From Pseudomonas sp. Seg1 (GTDB lineage Bacteria; Pseudomonadota; Gammaproteobacteria; Pseudomonadales; Pseudomonadaceae): a stretch of DNA of 64,000 bases. The DNA is taken from assembly GCF_018326005.1 (NCBI RefSeq), contig NZ_AP021903.1, positions 372,001 through 436,000 of the forward strand. The letters run 5' to 3'. Made by a program: the position numbers and the translations under genes. The notes under the pieces are model-generated. The model had not been told where the DNA came from and made no database searches. It saw only the letters and a list, made by a program, of their open reading frames with translations. Below are positions 1 to 8,335 of the stretch, one piece after another (position 1 is the first letter of the stretch; each line of letters starts with the position of its first letter).

Positions 1-291
1 GTACGGTCCAATGGGTGTTCCCGCTTTCGCAAGTTCAGATCGAATCATCCCGGTCTGTGCTGCTGCGTCATTATCGAAAGGCAAGATTTCCAATCGCGCA
101 ACGAATCCTTCGACAACCGCTAGATTCTTTTCTGGGGCCGCGGACTTTTCAGCACCGTAAATAAGCTCCATGAGCGTGATAGCGCTGATGCACAACTGCC
201 CGGAATGTCGATTGAAAGCTTCCCGGACAATTTGTGGTTTGTTCTTGATGGTGAAGATGCAGATGTTGGTATCCAGCATGTATTTGATCAT
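1..291 (-). CDS. vapC: VapC-family PIN-domain toxin, 3' end cut by window edge
   Basis: The first 97 residues of a PIN-domain ribonuclease toxin are present; the gene continues beyond base 1. It opens MIKYMLDTNICIF, the usual VapC start. The acidic residues of the active site are visible at D7, E42 (in MELIYGAEKS) and D75 (PFDND). The remaining acidic residue normally found in this fold would lie beyond the window edge. VapC toxins cleave RNA, often initiator tRNA, and are held inactive by VapB. The start codon shares one base with the stop codon of the upstream antitoxin (TGATG), so the pair is probably translationally coupled and autoregulated by the VapBC complex. The family call is firm; the RNA target cannot be read from sequence. 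Confidence 0.88.
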   Translation of the reverse strand, partial: MIKYMLDTNICIFTIKNKPQIVREAFNRHSGQLCISAITLMELIYGAEKSAAPEKNLAVVEGFVARLEILPFDNDAAAQTGMIRSELAKAGTPIGPY

Positions 292-521
292 CAGAACGAC
301 TCGCGCTCCTGATCAGCGGGTTGCTCACGGTCAGCCATGAAATCAGGGGTGACGCTGTCGCCATCAAACCAGCTATCCCAGCTTTCTCCAGCAGGCGTAA
401 TGACGCGTGTTCTGCCAATCGCGATGATTTCCACTCGTTTAACGTCGCCGGGCATCGCAACTGCCTTTGGCAGTCGAACTGCCTGACTTCTATTGCTCAT
501 GAAAATTGTGGTCTGTTCCAT
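291..521 (-). CDS. vapB: VapB/VagC-type AbrB-fold antitoxin
   Basis: A 76-residue antitoxin partner of the PIN toxin. The N-terminal half carries the SpoVT/AbrB-type (VagC) DNA-binding motif IFMSNRSQAVRLPKAV, typical of swapped-hairpin antitoxins that pair with VapC. The acidic C-terminal tail (WFDGDSVTPDFMADREQP) should wrap around and inhibit the toxin. The gene lies directly upstream of vapC with a one-base overlap, so antitoxin is made first. The region at 522-600 should hold the autoregulated promoter, though no operator palindrome was resolved by eye. Confidence 0.88.
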   Translation of the reverse strand: MEQTTIFMSNRSQAVRLPKAVAMPGDVKRVEIIAIGRTRVITPAGESWDSWFDGDSVTPDFMADREQPADQERESF

Positions 522-632
522 ATTTGACCTCCAAGGTCTGCTCCTGCGATGAGCTCAGGATAGGTTGAGCTTGGGATATGTCAATGGGATATACATTGTC
601 ATCGGACAAAGGGTAACCAAGCCATCCAAACT

Positions 633-669
633 AAAACGGCCGCTGTCAGTGATGACTAGCGGCCGTTTT
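633..669 (-). terminator. Bidirectional-looking intrinsic terminator
   Basis: A 12-bp perfect stem (AAAACGGCCGCT with its complement) closes a 13-base loop and has T runs on both sides. It sits just beyond the stop of the 150-residue gene at 686, which is transcribed toward it. It also shields that gene pair from the vapBC promoter region. Confidence 0.8.
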
Positions 670-685
670 TGTTTGTGAGCGTGGT

Positions 686-1138
686 TTATTCGCTCTTTTC
701 TTCCGATGCTTCCTGCGACTTGCCGTAAGTATCCAGCGCAACCCCGAAATCGGTGATGAACTGTGGCTCGCTCAGCCAGGCCTGGGCGGTTTCGATGTCC
801 ATGCCGTCGGCCCACATGCGGTAGTCGATCAGCATGTCGGCGGCCAAGTGGGTGGCGGCCATGCCTTCGTTGTCGGCGTTTTCCATGTCCAGCAGCTCTG
901 GATGATCAACGATGATGAACGCCAGTTCGCGCAGCAGCGTCAACAGCATCTCGTTGCGGCTGATGGCTTCGGCGTCGCGCATTTTGCTGAACATCGCCAG
1001 GGTGTAATCCGGGATCGGCTCGGCGAGGTGACCGAGGTCTTCGTCCTGATCCAGCGGCTTACGCCCGACCATACGGATTTGCTTGGCTTTGGCCTTGGCG
1101 CGTTTGGCGCGTTTCTGTTGCTTGTTCAGGGATGCCAT
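686..1138 (-). CDS. Conserved hypothetical protein with basic N-terminus (tandem paralogue A)
   Basis: A 150-residue soluble protein of unknown function. The first 26 residues are very basic (MASLNKQQKRAKRAKAKAKQ), suggesting nucleic-acid or ribosome contact. The rest is acidic and predicted helical. The next gene upstream (1145-1558) has nearly the same basic leader and a related body (an EA/KIS stretch, an IDYR/IEYRxW motif and a W-x-xPxF motif near the end), so the two arose by tandem duplication. Only 6 bases separate them, so they are probably co-transcribed, ending at the hairpin at 633-669. No catalytic motif, signal peptide or membrane segment was seen. Confidence 0.8.
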   Translation of the reverse strand: MASLNKQQKRAKRAKAKAKQIRMVGRKPLDQDEDLGHLAEPIPDYTLAMFSKMRDAEAISRNEMLLTLLRELAFIIVDHPELLDMENADNEGMAATHLAADMLIDYRMWADGMDIETAQAWLSEPQFITDFGVALDTYGKSQEASEEKSE

Positions 1139-1144
1139 GGGAAC

Positions 1145-1558
1145 TCAGTTCTTCTGTTGGGTTTGTGCGGCGATCGCGTCGGACGCTGCCACATAGTCGG
1201 CCTGGAAGGCCGGGGATTCGATCCACGCCAATGCGCCGGCTTCGTCGGTTTCCTGGGACCACTGGCGATACTCGATCAGCGCCGCGAGGATGAAGTCCAT
1301 CGCGCCTTCTTCGCCTTCCTGCTCATAGACCAGTTCCAGCAACGGGTCTTCGAGGAACGCGGTGCACAGGGCTTGCTGGCTGATCTTCTCGGCGTCGATC
1401 ATTTTCTTGAACAGCTCGGTCAGATCCACCGACTCGAAGTCGATGCGGTCGTCGTTCGGGTCCAGCTCGACCGGCGCTTCGGCGCGTTTGCTGCGGTTCT
1501 GTTTGGCCTTGGTCTTGGCCCGTGCGGCGCGTTTTTGCTGCTTGTTGGCGGAGGCCAT
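1145..1558 (-). CDS. Conserved hypothetical protein with basic N-terminus (tandem paralogue B)
   Basis: A 137-residue protein, first of the two-gene tandem. It begins MASANKQQKRAARAKTKAKQ, matching the leader of the downstream copy almost residue for residue, then passes into an acidic helical domain with EYRQW and a late WIESPAFQADY motif equivalent to WLSEPQFITDF in its neighbour. No known domain was recognised. A function in translation or nucleic-acid binding is only a guess from the basic leader. The spacing implies one transcript with the gene at 686. Confidence 0.8.
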   Translation of the reverse strand: MASANKQQKRAARAKTKAKQNRSKRAEAPVELDPNDDRIDFESVDLTELFKKMIDAEKISQQALCTAFLEDPLLELVYEQEGEEGAMDFILAALIEYRQWSQETDEAGALAWIESPAFQADYVAASDAIAAQTQQKN

Positions 1559-1587
1559 GGTGTTGTTCCGTGGTGCGTTGGTTGGGC

Positions 1588-2562
1588 TCAGCTGCGCGGA
1601 ATTTGCCGCCCGGGTGTGTCGGGGGCCAATTCACCGGTTTGCAGCCAGGTCAGAGCGATGGGCCATAGTGTGGCTTGGTATGCGCTGCGAAAAAAGGCGA
1701 AATGTCCGACTTGTTGCTCGCCGATGTCCTGCGGTTCGATGCGCAGGTGGGTTTTCGAGGCGTTAGTGAAGTAGGCGAGCAGGCGTTCGATGGCCGAAAC
1801 AGTGCCGTAGGGATCGTCGCTGATGCTGATCGCCAGGGTTTGAGCACGGACATTGTCGAAGGGCAGAGCGCCGCGTTTTTCCATGAGGGCGCGACCGCTT
1901 GGGCGCCGTTCGAAACGCGGGGCAGGCGTGCTCCAGTCGCGCACAACGCCGGTTGGCGTATCCTCCAGCCAGCCAAGGCGTTTGCCGGGGAAGTAGCCGC
2001 AGAACAGCGTCAGCAGCGGCATCAGCAGATGCCATTTGCCGAACATGCGCCAGCGCTGCTCAGGGGCGTAATCGCGCCAATAGGCGAACTGAGCGCCAAC
2101 GGTGACCAGCCGTCGGATGACCTGCCCGGATTCACCGAGGCCCGCCGCACAGCCACCAAAACTATGCCCGACCACGTCGATGGGTTGACCGGGAAACTCT
2201 CGCTGCACACGTTTGAGCATCGCCTCGAAATCCAGCGCTCCCCAATCGGTCCATGAGGCGTGCAATCCTTTCATCGAGTCGGGGCGCGATTCGCCGATGC
2301 CACGGTAGTCGTAGGTGATAACGTCGAAACCATTGGCGAACAGATGAGCGGCGAAACGCGAGTAATGACGGCAGCGCACGGAAGTGGCGGCGTTGATGAT
2401 CACCACCGGGTGCTGGATGTCGGGCAGGGCATGTCGCCAAGTGAAACCGCCAAGGACAAAACCGTCGGCAGCCGTTTCCTTGAAGGCTTCACCCTGCATC
2501 TCAGCGGCTGCTGATGCCCTGCGCTGCACACTTTCCAATTCGGGCGTGTCGTGAGAACTCAT
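1588..2562 (-). CDS. Alpha/beta-fold hydrolase (serine hydrolase)
   Basis: A 324-residue cytoplasmic alpha/beta hydrolase. The nucleophile elbow GHSFGG places the catalytic serine near residue 134. An upstream TYDYRGIGESR segment is the usual strand-4/oxyanion region, and a late VGHFAFFRSAY supplies the likely catalytic histidine. The start at 2562 (MSSHDTPELE) is preferred over the 19-residue-longer frame because the extension is rich in Arg/Ser and lacks a convincing ribosome site. Substrate is unknown; members of this group act on esters or amides. It appears to be a single-gene unit downstream of the YhcG-like gene. Confidence 0.82.
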   Translation of the reverse strand: MSSHDTPELESVQRRASAAAEMQGEAFKETAADGFVLGGFTWRHALPDIQHPVVIINAATSVRCRHYSRFAAHLFANGFDVITYDYRGIGESRPDSMKGLHASWTDWGALDFEAMLKRVQREFPGQPIDVVGHSFGGCAAGLGESGQVIRRLVTVGAQFAYWRDYAPEQRWRMFGKWHLLMPLLTLFCGYFPGKRLGWLEDTPTGVVRDWSTPAPRFERRPSGRALMEKRGALPFDNVRAQTLAISISDDPYGTVSAIERLLAYFTNASKTHLRIEPQDIGEQQVGHFAFFRSAYQATLWPIALTWLQTGELAPDTPGRQIPRS

Positions 2563-2629
2563 GGCACTCGATCTTCGCGGGTAGCTGCCAACAATAGTCT
2601 CGGCGCATCCAGGGGACAATCCGCAGCGC

Positions 2630-3688
2630 TTACTCAGTGGATTCGCTGAGTAAGCGTTCCTCGATCAACGCCTGTTCTTTTTGCAGCTCCGCTCGTAGTT
2701 CTTCGACACTTGGCAGCACCGTTTTGTAGCTGCTGGCGAACAGTTGTTCATTGCCTTTGAGTATTGAGTAGCGTGCGACCGCCTCGTTGTCCTGCGCACA
2801 TAAAATGATCCCGACGGTGGGACGGTCGCCTTCACTGCGCTTGAGTTCGTCGTACATGCGCACGTACATGTCCATCTGCCCGACATCACCGGCACTGAGC
2901 TGGCCGCGTTTGAGATCAATGATCACGAAGCATTTGAGCAGGTAGTTGTAAAACACCAGATCGATGTACAGATCCCAACCGCCTGCGCTGATGCGTTGTT
3001 GTCGGGCCACAAAGGAAAAGCCTTTGCCCAGTTCAAGCAGAAAACTTTGCAGGTGATCGATGAGCGCTTGTTCAAGCCCTGATTCATTGACCTTGCCCGG
3101 GGAGGGCAAGCCGAGAAACTCGAGGATCACCGGGTCGCGGATGAACTCTCGCGGATTGCAGTGCATCGCTGCAATGTTGGTTGTGGCTTCCTCGACCACG
3201 CCCGCCTTGTCCCGACTCATCAGCAGGCGCTCGTAGTACATCGTATTGATCTGGCGGTCGAGGACGCGGCTCGACCAGTTGAGGGTGGCGCATTCGTCCA
3301 TATACCACTGGCGGGCCTTGGCACTTTCGACCCGCAGGAGCCGGCGATAGTGGGTCCAGCTCAATTCGTGACGCAGTGCGTCACGAATTGGAAATGCTTG
3401 ATAAAACAGCCGCATGTACCGGAGGTTCGAGGCATCAAAACCTTTTCCGAATTGGGACGTCAGTTCTTTTGCCAGTGTCGGCAGCAACTGCTTGCCATAC
3501 CCCGCCCGCCGGGCGCCTTCCTGTTCAAACTCCACGATATGCCGGCCAATCTGCCAACAGGTCTGAACCTGAATCGTATCGACCACACGCAGCACTTTTT
3601 GCCGTGACTGGCGAATCAGCTCGCCCAGTTCACCCAACAGTGAATCGATTTTCGGATCTTGCGTGTCAGCAGGTTCAAGCTTGCTCAT
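2630..3688 (-). CDS. YhcG/DUF1016-type PD-(D/E)XK nuclease-domain protein
   Basis: A 352-residue protein. The N-terminal DUF1016-like helical domain contains IGRHIVEFEQEG and FGKGFDASNLRYMRLFY. The C-terminal PD-(D/E)XK-like domain has YIDLVFYNYLLKCFVIIDLK, in which the D and the E/D-x-K core residues are visible. Family members such as E. coli YhcG are predicted nucleases, often near restriction or mobile loci, but here it stands alone among ordinary genes. The start at 3688 (MSKLEPADTQ) is preferred; an in-frame ATG at 3760 would add 24 residues with no family-like sequence. The biological role is not established. Confidence 0.85.
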   Translation of the reverse strand: MSKLEPADTQDPKIDSLLGELGELIRQSRQKVLRVVDTIQVQTCWQIGRHIVEFEQEGARRAGYGKQLLPTLAKELTSQFGKGFDASNLRYMRLFYQAFPIRDALRHELSWTHYRRLLRVESAKARQWYMDECATLNWSSRVLDRQINTMYYERLLMSRDKAGVVEEATTNIAAMHCNPREFIRDPVILEFLGLPSPGKVNESGLEQALIDHLQSFLLELGKGFSFVARQQRISAGGWDLYIDLVFYNYLLKCFVIIDLKRGQLSAGDVGQMDMYVRMYDELKRSEGDRPTVGIILCAQDNEAVARYSILKGNEQLFASSYKTVLPSVEELRAELQKEQALIEERLLSESTE

Positions 3689-3949
3689 CAGGTCTTCCAC
3701 GTCATTGGAAACAGGAACACAAGCATGCCGACAGTCGTTGCCCAAGGATGTCGGGCGCACCTGTGAAGTCAGCAGGAAGACGGGATGGGTGTTGCAGGAC
3801 GTTGCTGGCGAAGGGGGCTTTCGGTGACTTTGGTCTGTAGTCCGTTTCGTACACGGCCCAAGTTCGAATCATTCTAAAACGCGATCTGCCTGCCGCCGAT
3901 CCAATGCAGGGTAACGGTTGGGCTCTACGAGAGCCCGGGAGTCACTCTC

Positions 3950-4399
3950 ATGAAACGCGTTCTTTCATTCGTGCTGTCCGTCGCTACGGTTGCCGCATTG
4001 TTGTTTCCGGTGATGCTGCAGGCCGGCAGTCTTGAGCCCGTCGACAGCACGGGTGTGCAAGTGCAGCAACAACAGCAAAATGGCACCCGATATCTGGCCG
4101 GCGGGATCGGTGAGGATGAGGCGAAAGCCATTCAGCAATCCAGCGGTTACAACCTGCACATGACGTTTGCGGTCGGCGCGCAAGACGAGTACACCGCCGA
4201 CGTCGATGTGACGATTCAACAGGCCCCGGGGCAAATCGTGCTGACGCTGAGTCAGACGGGACCACTGGTGTACGTGCAATTGCCACCCGGCAAATACACC
4301 GTTGTGGCCACGCGTAAGGGCGAGACACGGCAGGATGTCACGGATGTTGGCGGCGGTGCTGCGCGCAATCTGGTGTTCCACTGGAACGACAACAGCTAG
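3950..4399 (+). CDS. Exported hypothetical protein
   Basis: A 149-residue protein with a clear Sec signal peptide (MKRVLSFVLSVATVAALLFP...LQAG, cleavage near residue 25). The mature part has a glutamine-rich stretch (VQVQQQQQNG) and a beta-rich C-terminal half ending in PPGKYTVVATRKGETRQD, which resembles a small Ig-like or carboxypeptidase-regulatory-like beta domain. It is probably periplasmic. Its stop codon lies on the same CTAG palindrome as the stop of the convergent membrane-protein gene. No function could be assigned. Confidence 0.8.
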   Translation: MKRVLSFVLSVATVAALLFPVMLQAGSLEPVDSTGVQVQQQQQNGTRYLAGGIGEDEAKAIQQSSGYNLHMTFAVGAQDEYTADVDVTIQQAPGQIVLTLSQTGPLVYVQLPPGKYTVVATRKGETRQDVTDVGGGAARNLVFHWNDNS

Positions 4400-4743
4400 C
4401 GGGTTTTGGCTTTGCGCTTTGGCTGGGCAGCAGGCCGGGATATACGATTGACCCAGTACCATCCCGGTCCTGCGGCCAGTAACAGCAGAGCGAACAATCC
4501 CTGCCAGACGATCTCGAACCAATACAGGCGCGGTTGGGCCGCGAGGGTATAAGTCCTGGCCGGGCCGCCACGGGTGATCATGGTGATGGAGCCCTGTTCT
4601 AACCCATCGATGACCAGGTAACAGAGCATCCCACCCAGACATACCAGAAACACGCTGAACAGGATCGTCAGGCATATCGACAGGCGGCTTTGGCGATACG
4701 GCGGCGGATGGGGCAGGGGGATGCGGGTTCTTTTCTGATTCAT
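4396..4743 (-). CDS. Small two-TM membrane protein
   Basis: A 115-residue protein with a proline-rich basic N-terminus and two hydrophobic segments (about residues 22-45 and 80-98), the second followed by a Lys/Arg-rich tail. The soluble middle (GSITMITRGGPARTYTLAAQ) would lie in the periplasm if both ends are cytoplasmic. No family was recognised with confidence. It is convergent with the exported protein gene at 3950 and shares its stop region. Confidence 0.72.
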   Translation of the reverse strand: MNQKRTRIPLPHPPPYRQSRLSICLTILFSVFLVCLGGMLCYLVIDGLEQGSITMITRGGPARTYTLAAQPRLYWFEIVWQGLFALLLLAAGPGWYWVNRISRPAAQPKRKAKTR

Positions 4744-4772
4744 GAGTTAGCTCTGCGAACGTCCTTTCGCGG

Positions 4773-6251
4773 TCAGGAAACCGCCGGTTCTTCCTGTTGC
4801 TCAATCAGTGGCTGCCGCACAGGCGACGGTCGCCCGGCGAGGTGCGCGCACTCGGCAATCACCTTCAGAATCTCGATCACGCCTGGGGTCAGTGCTGTAC
4901 CCAGGCAGATGCGCACGCCCGTAGTTGCATGTCCGTCGGCGAAGAAAATTCCGCTGCCGGCGACATGGCAACCGCGTTCGGTGGCGAACGCTTGCAGAGC
5001 CGGCATGTCGGTGTGTGCGGGCATTTCGATCCAGTGAATAAAACCTCCACGCGGTGGCACGTACACGGTTCCCGCAGGGAAGTCCGTGCGCACCAGCCCC
5101 TCGACAAAACTTGCCAGCGATGACAGTTGCGACCTGAGCCTGGCGCAGTGCTCGTCCATGTAACCGCGCCCGATAAATTCGTTGAGGACATTTTGCGCAA
5201 GGCTGGACACCGCCAGATTGCGCGAAAACATTTGCGCCAGAATCGCGTTGCGGTACTTGCCGGCCAGACACCAGCCGACGCGATAACCGGGGGCGATGGT
5301 CTTGGAGAACGACGAGCAGTAAATCGTCTGCCCGCTGGTGTCGTAGCTTTTGATGGCGCGCGGGCGCTCTGTTTCCGGCACCAGATCGAAGAAGATGTCG
5401 TCCTCGATAATCGGCACGTCCGCTTCGCGGGCCATGTGTGAAAGTCGGGCGCGGGTTTCATCGGGCATGATGAAACCACGGGGATTCTGCAGGGTCGGGT
5501 TGAGAAAGATCACCGAGACCTTTTTCAGTTTCAGCGCTTCTTCGAGGTGATCGACGTCGAGGCCCAGTTTGCCGTGGGTGCGGATCGGCAGGGCGCGCAT
5601 GCCCAGACGTTCGATGGTCTGCAGGATGCCGTAATAGGTCGGGGTTTCGATGGCGACCGTAGCGCCTCGCGGTGCGACGGCTTCGAGGGCCAGTTCCAGG
5701 GCAATCGTGTCGCCCGAGGTCACCAGAATATCGTCCGGCCCGCAGACCACGCCGCGCGTCAGCATCAGCCCGGCAATACGCCGTCGCAGTGCCGGCAGGC
5801 CGGGTGGCGCGACCAGGCCAGTCAGCGAGTTGTCAGCCTTGCCGGCCAGTACTGAAAGGCATTTGTTGAGCAGCACATTGGGCGTGAGATCGCTGTGCAA
5901 AACGGCTGAGTTCAACGAGGCGGTGGTGCGTGAAGCCGCTTCGGAGAGCATCGCCACCACCGCATGATTGACGTTGACGGTGACACTGGAAAAATCGAAA
6001 CCGCTGGCGGGTTTTGCCTGTCCGGACGCTGAAACGAAATAGCCGATGCGGGGTTTGGTCGACACATAAGCATCGGCTTCCAGATCCGCCAACGCGCGTT
6101 GCACGGTGGTGATGCTGGTTTCAAACATTCTCGCCAGGGTGCGGATCGAGGGCAGTTTTGCATCGGCTGCCCACTCACCACTGTCGATCTGACGAATAAT
6201 CCAGTCCTTGACTATCCGCCAGCGCTTGTCCGGTAAATCAAACCTGTCCAT
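4773..6251 (-). CDS. MocR-type transcriptional regulator (GntR HTH + aminotransferase fold)
   Basis: A 492-residue chimera. Residues 1-75 are a GntR winged helix (DAKLPSIRTLARMFETSITT). The rest is a fold-type I aminotransferase domain with the PLP-lysine motif CSSFSKTIAPGYRVGW near residue 320. Such MocR proteins sense an amino acid or vitamin through PLP and regulate neighbouring genes. It is the last gene of the six-gene operon that begins with sbnA and sbnB, 27 bases after the permease gene, so it is the obvious candidate regulator, with an amino compound such as diaminopropionate or a derivative as effector. The effector and target are inferred. Confidence 0.88.
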   Translation of the reverse strand: MDRFDLPDKRWRIVKDWIIRQIDSGEWAADAKLPSIRTLARMFETSITTVQRALADLEADAYVSTKPRIGYFVSASGQAKPASGFDFSSVTVNVNHAVVAMLSEAASRTTASLNSAVLHSDLTPNVLLNKCLSVLAGKADNSLTGLVAPPGLPALRRRIAGLMLTRGVVCGPDDILVTSGDTIALELALEAVAPRGATVAIETPTYYGILQTIERLGMRALPIRTHGKLGLDVDHLEEALKLKKVSVIFLNPTLQNPRGFIMPDETRARLSHMAREADVPIIEDDIFFDLVPETERPRAIKSYDTSGQTIYCSSFSKTIAPGYRVGWCLAGKYRNAILAQMFSRNLAVSSLAQNVLNEFIGRGYMDEHCARLRSQLSSLASFVEGLVRTDFPAGTVYVPPRGGFIHWIEMPAHTDMPALQAFATERGCHVAGSGIFFADGHATTGVRICLGTALTPGVIEILKVIAECAHLAGRPSPVRQPLIEQQEEPAVS

Positions 6252-6278
6252 AAGTTCTCTGTTATGTCTCGAAACAAT

Positions 6279-7703
6279 TCAGAGAAAGTAGAGCAAAACG
6301 ATTCCCGTTGCAGCAACTATGACGATGTTGAGGGCCACCAGTCCGAAGGCGAACCGGATCAGGTTGTGCTCCTCCTGCCGGTTTGCACCCGCCAGCCCGA
6401 TGATCAGCGACAGAATCGATAGCGATCCCAGCGCACCATGCCCGGCGGCACTGTTGACCATCGCCGCCAGCCACGCTCCGTGTTCGCTGCTCAGTGCGGC
6501 GATGGACGGCATGACCAGGGTGTTGCCGCCGACGTTGGAACCGGTGACATAACCGGCGATCCCCGCCAGCAACGCGATGGTCGGCGCCAGGGAAATCCCC
6601 GACAACGATTGCAGCGTGCGCTGTGCCTCGACCAGAAATCCGGCGTTGACCATGACCTGGGACAGCAGCAGGAACAGGAAAATCGTCGTAACCGGAAACT
6701 TCGCCCGGTTGAACAGTGCGCGCCACGGGAAACCCGTCGCCGCGCTTTGTTTGATTGCCATCAGCAGGGTGACGATCAGCAGCGCCAGCCCCGGGGATGC
6801 CAATGGCTTCCAGGAAACGTGCTCGCCTTTGACGATCCACAGCGCATCCCAGCCCGACAGAACAAACACGCCGCGCGAGACAACGATTACCCCAAGCAAA
6901 GCCAGGTATGGCCACGCCGCGTTCGGCCAGCGCACCAGTTTTTTCCGTTGTGCGTAGGAGATGCCAAGACCCACGCAGGCCACGGCAAGACCCGCCAGCA
7001 CCCCGGACACTTCCGGGCCGATCCACAGGTTGATGGAGAACAGCACCGCCACGAACAGCGCCGTTACCACGATCAGCCCGAGCCACGGTGAAACCGTGCG
7101 GATGCCGCCCTGCCACAGGGCGATCGCGGCGAGGCAGAGGAACACTGGGGCGCTGATCAGCGCCGAATGGCTGCCAAGGGTTTCTGCAGGCAGGTGCGCT
7201 AGCAGCGCACCAATCACCGTGGCCAGGCCCAAGGTGCCCCACGGCATGATGACCATGCCCGCCAGGGCGATTTTCATCCCCGACTGACGGGTGAACAGGC
7301 CCATCAACAACGGCACCGTGGCGATCAGTGAGACACCGAAACCGGTCATCGCTTCAAGCAGCGGCGCCAGGCCCAGCACGATGAAGATGACTTGCGCCGG
7401 CGGGGTCCAGCCCAGCTCCTTGACCCAGGCGCCGATGGCCTGCGGCGCACCACCGCGCTCGACCAGGATGACGAACGCCAGCCCCGGCACGATCACGCAC
7501 GCGGTGCTGAGAAACAGGATCGTGGTGTCCTGAAAAATCGCTGAGCTGATGGCCGCCGACACCGGTCCGGCAGCGCCCAATGCCCATAGCACGAGCACCA
7601 GTACCACGCCTGCCAGCGCGGCTTGAACCGGCGGTCGGCGGACGATCAGGATCAGCGCGATCACCAGCGCGATCGGTGACATTTGCAACAAGAGAGAGCT
7701 CAT
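6279..7703 (-). CDS. LctP/L-lactate-permease-family transporter
   Basis: A 474-residue polytopic inner-membrane protein with about 12 hydrophobic segments. Family-like signatures include LEAMTGFGVSLIATVPLLMG and TGSNVGGNTLVMPSIAALSS, which match the repeated conserved blocks of lactate permeases. It is shorter than classic LldP/GlcA proteins (about 550 residues) and is not beside lactate or glycolate oxidase genes. It sits instead in the sbnA-sbnB operon, 17 bases after the GST gene. A role in import or export of the pathway's carboxylate-bearing product is inferred. Confidence 0.8.
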   Translation of the reverse strand: MSSLLLQMSPIALVIALILIVRRPPVQAALAGVVLVLVLWALGAAGPVSAAISSAIFQDTTILFLSTACVIVPGLAFVILVERGGAPQAIGAWVKELGWTPPAQVIFIVLGLAPLLEAMTGFGVSLIATVPLLMGLFTRQSGMKIALAGMVIMPWGTLGLATVIGALLAHLPAETLGSHSALISAPVFLCLAAIALWQGGIRTVSPWLGLIVVTALFVAVLFSINLWIGPEVSGVLAGLAVACVGLGISYAQRKKLVRWPNAAWPYLALLGVIVVSRGVFVLSGWDALWIVKGEHVSWKPLASPGLALLIVTLLMAIKQSAATGFPWRALFNRAKFPVTTIFLFLLLSQVMVNAGFLVEAQRTLQSLSGISLAPTIALLAGIAGYVTGSNVGGNTLVMPSIAALSSEHGAWLAAMVNSAAGHGALGSLSILSLIIGLAGANRQEEHNLIRFAFGLVALNIVIVAATGIVLLYFL

Positions 7704-7720
7704 ACACAGTTTTCCTTAAC

Positions 7721-8335
7721 TTAATCGTGAGTCTGCCCGCTGTACTCGGTCGCCCGCATGGACGGGCGCTCACAAAAAGTCTGATACCACTCGGTCAGGC
7801 GTGTCTGAGCGGAAAAGTCCGATAGCTGGCGAAAGGCGATCCAGTCGAGTGCGGTCGCCAGGGCGATGTGGCCAATGGTGATCGGACCATTGAGATCGAC
7901 GTGCTCTTCGATGAAGCGATAAGCCTCTTTGAGTTTGAACGCCTGACCCTCGGCGTAGGCCGGGTAGCGCAAGGCTTCCGGGCGACGCTCGACTTCCCAG
8001 CGCAGCTTGATGCCGACATCGCACATGCCCTGCGCCAACGCCTGCAGGCGCAGGGCCTTGTAGCGTTCGGGGCCGTTGGCCGGGATGAGTTTCGAGCCGT
8101 TGCTCAGGTCGTCGAGGTACTCGCAAATCACGATGGAATCGAACAGCGCGCTATCGTCAGGGAGGATCAGCACCGGCACCTTGCCCAACGGATTGGCCTT
8201 GTAGATAACCTCGTTCGGCGACGTCGGGCTGGTCTCGTGATGGATCACTTCCAGGCTCGAAGCGATGCCGAGTTCGTGGGCAAGCACCAGCACTTTGCGG
8301 GCGTAGGGCGAATGCGTCTGGTAGTAGAGTTTCAT
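7721..8335 (-). CDS. Glutathione S-transferase family protein
   Basis: A 204-residue GST. The N-terminal thioredoxin-like domain starts MKLYYQTHSPYARKVLVLAH, with S9 as the usual catalytic serine position, and contains GKVPVLILPDDSALFDS, which supplies the cis-proline and glutathione-binding ES/DS-like loop. The C-terminal helical domain follows. It overlaps the preceding FAD-protein gene by 4 bases (ATGA), so the two are translationally coupled. In this setting it may conjugate, isomerise or detoxify a reactive intermediate of the pathway; this is inference. Confidence 0.87.
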   Translation of the reverse strand: MKLYYQTHSPYARKVLVLAHELGIASSLEVIHHETSPTSPNEVIYKANPLGKVPVLILPDDSALFDSIVICEYLDDLSNGSKLIPANGPERYKALRLQALAQGMCDVGIKLRWEVERRPEALRYPAYAEGQAFKLKEAYRFIEEHVDLNGPITIGHIALATALDWIAFRQLSDFSAQTRLTEWYQTFCERPSMRATEYSGQTHD

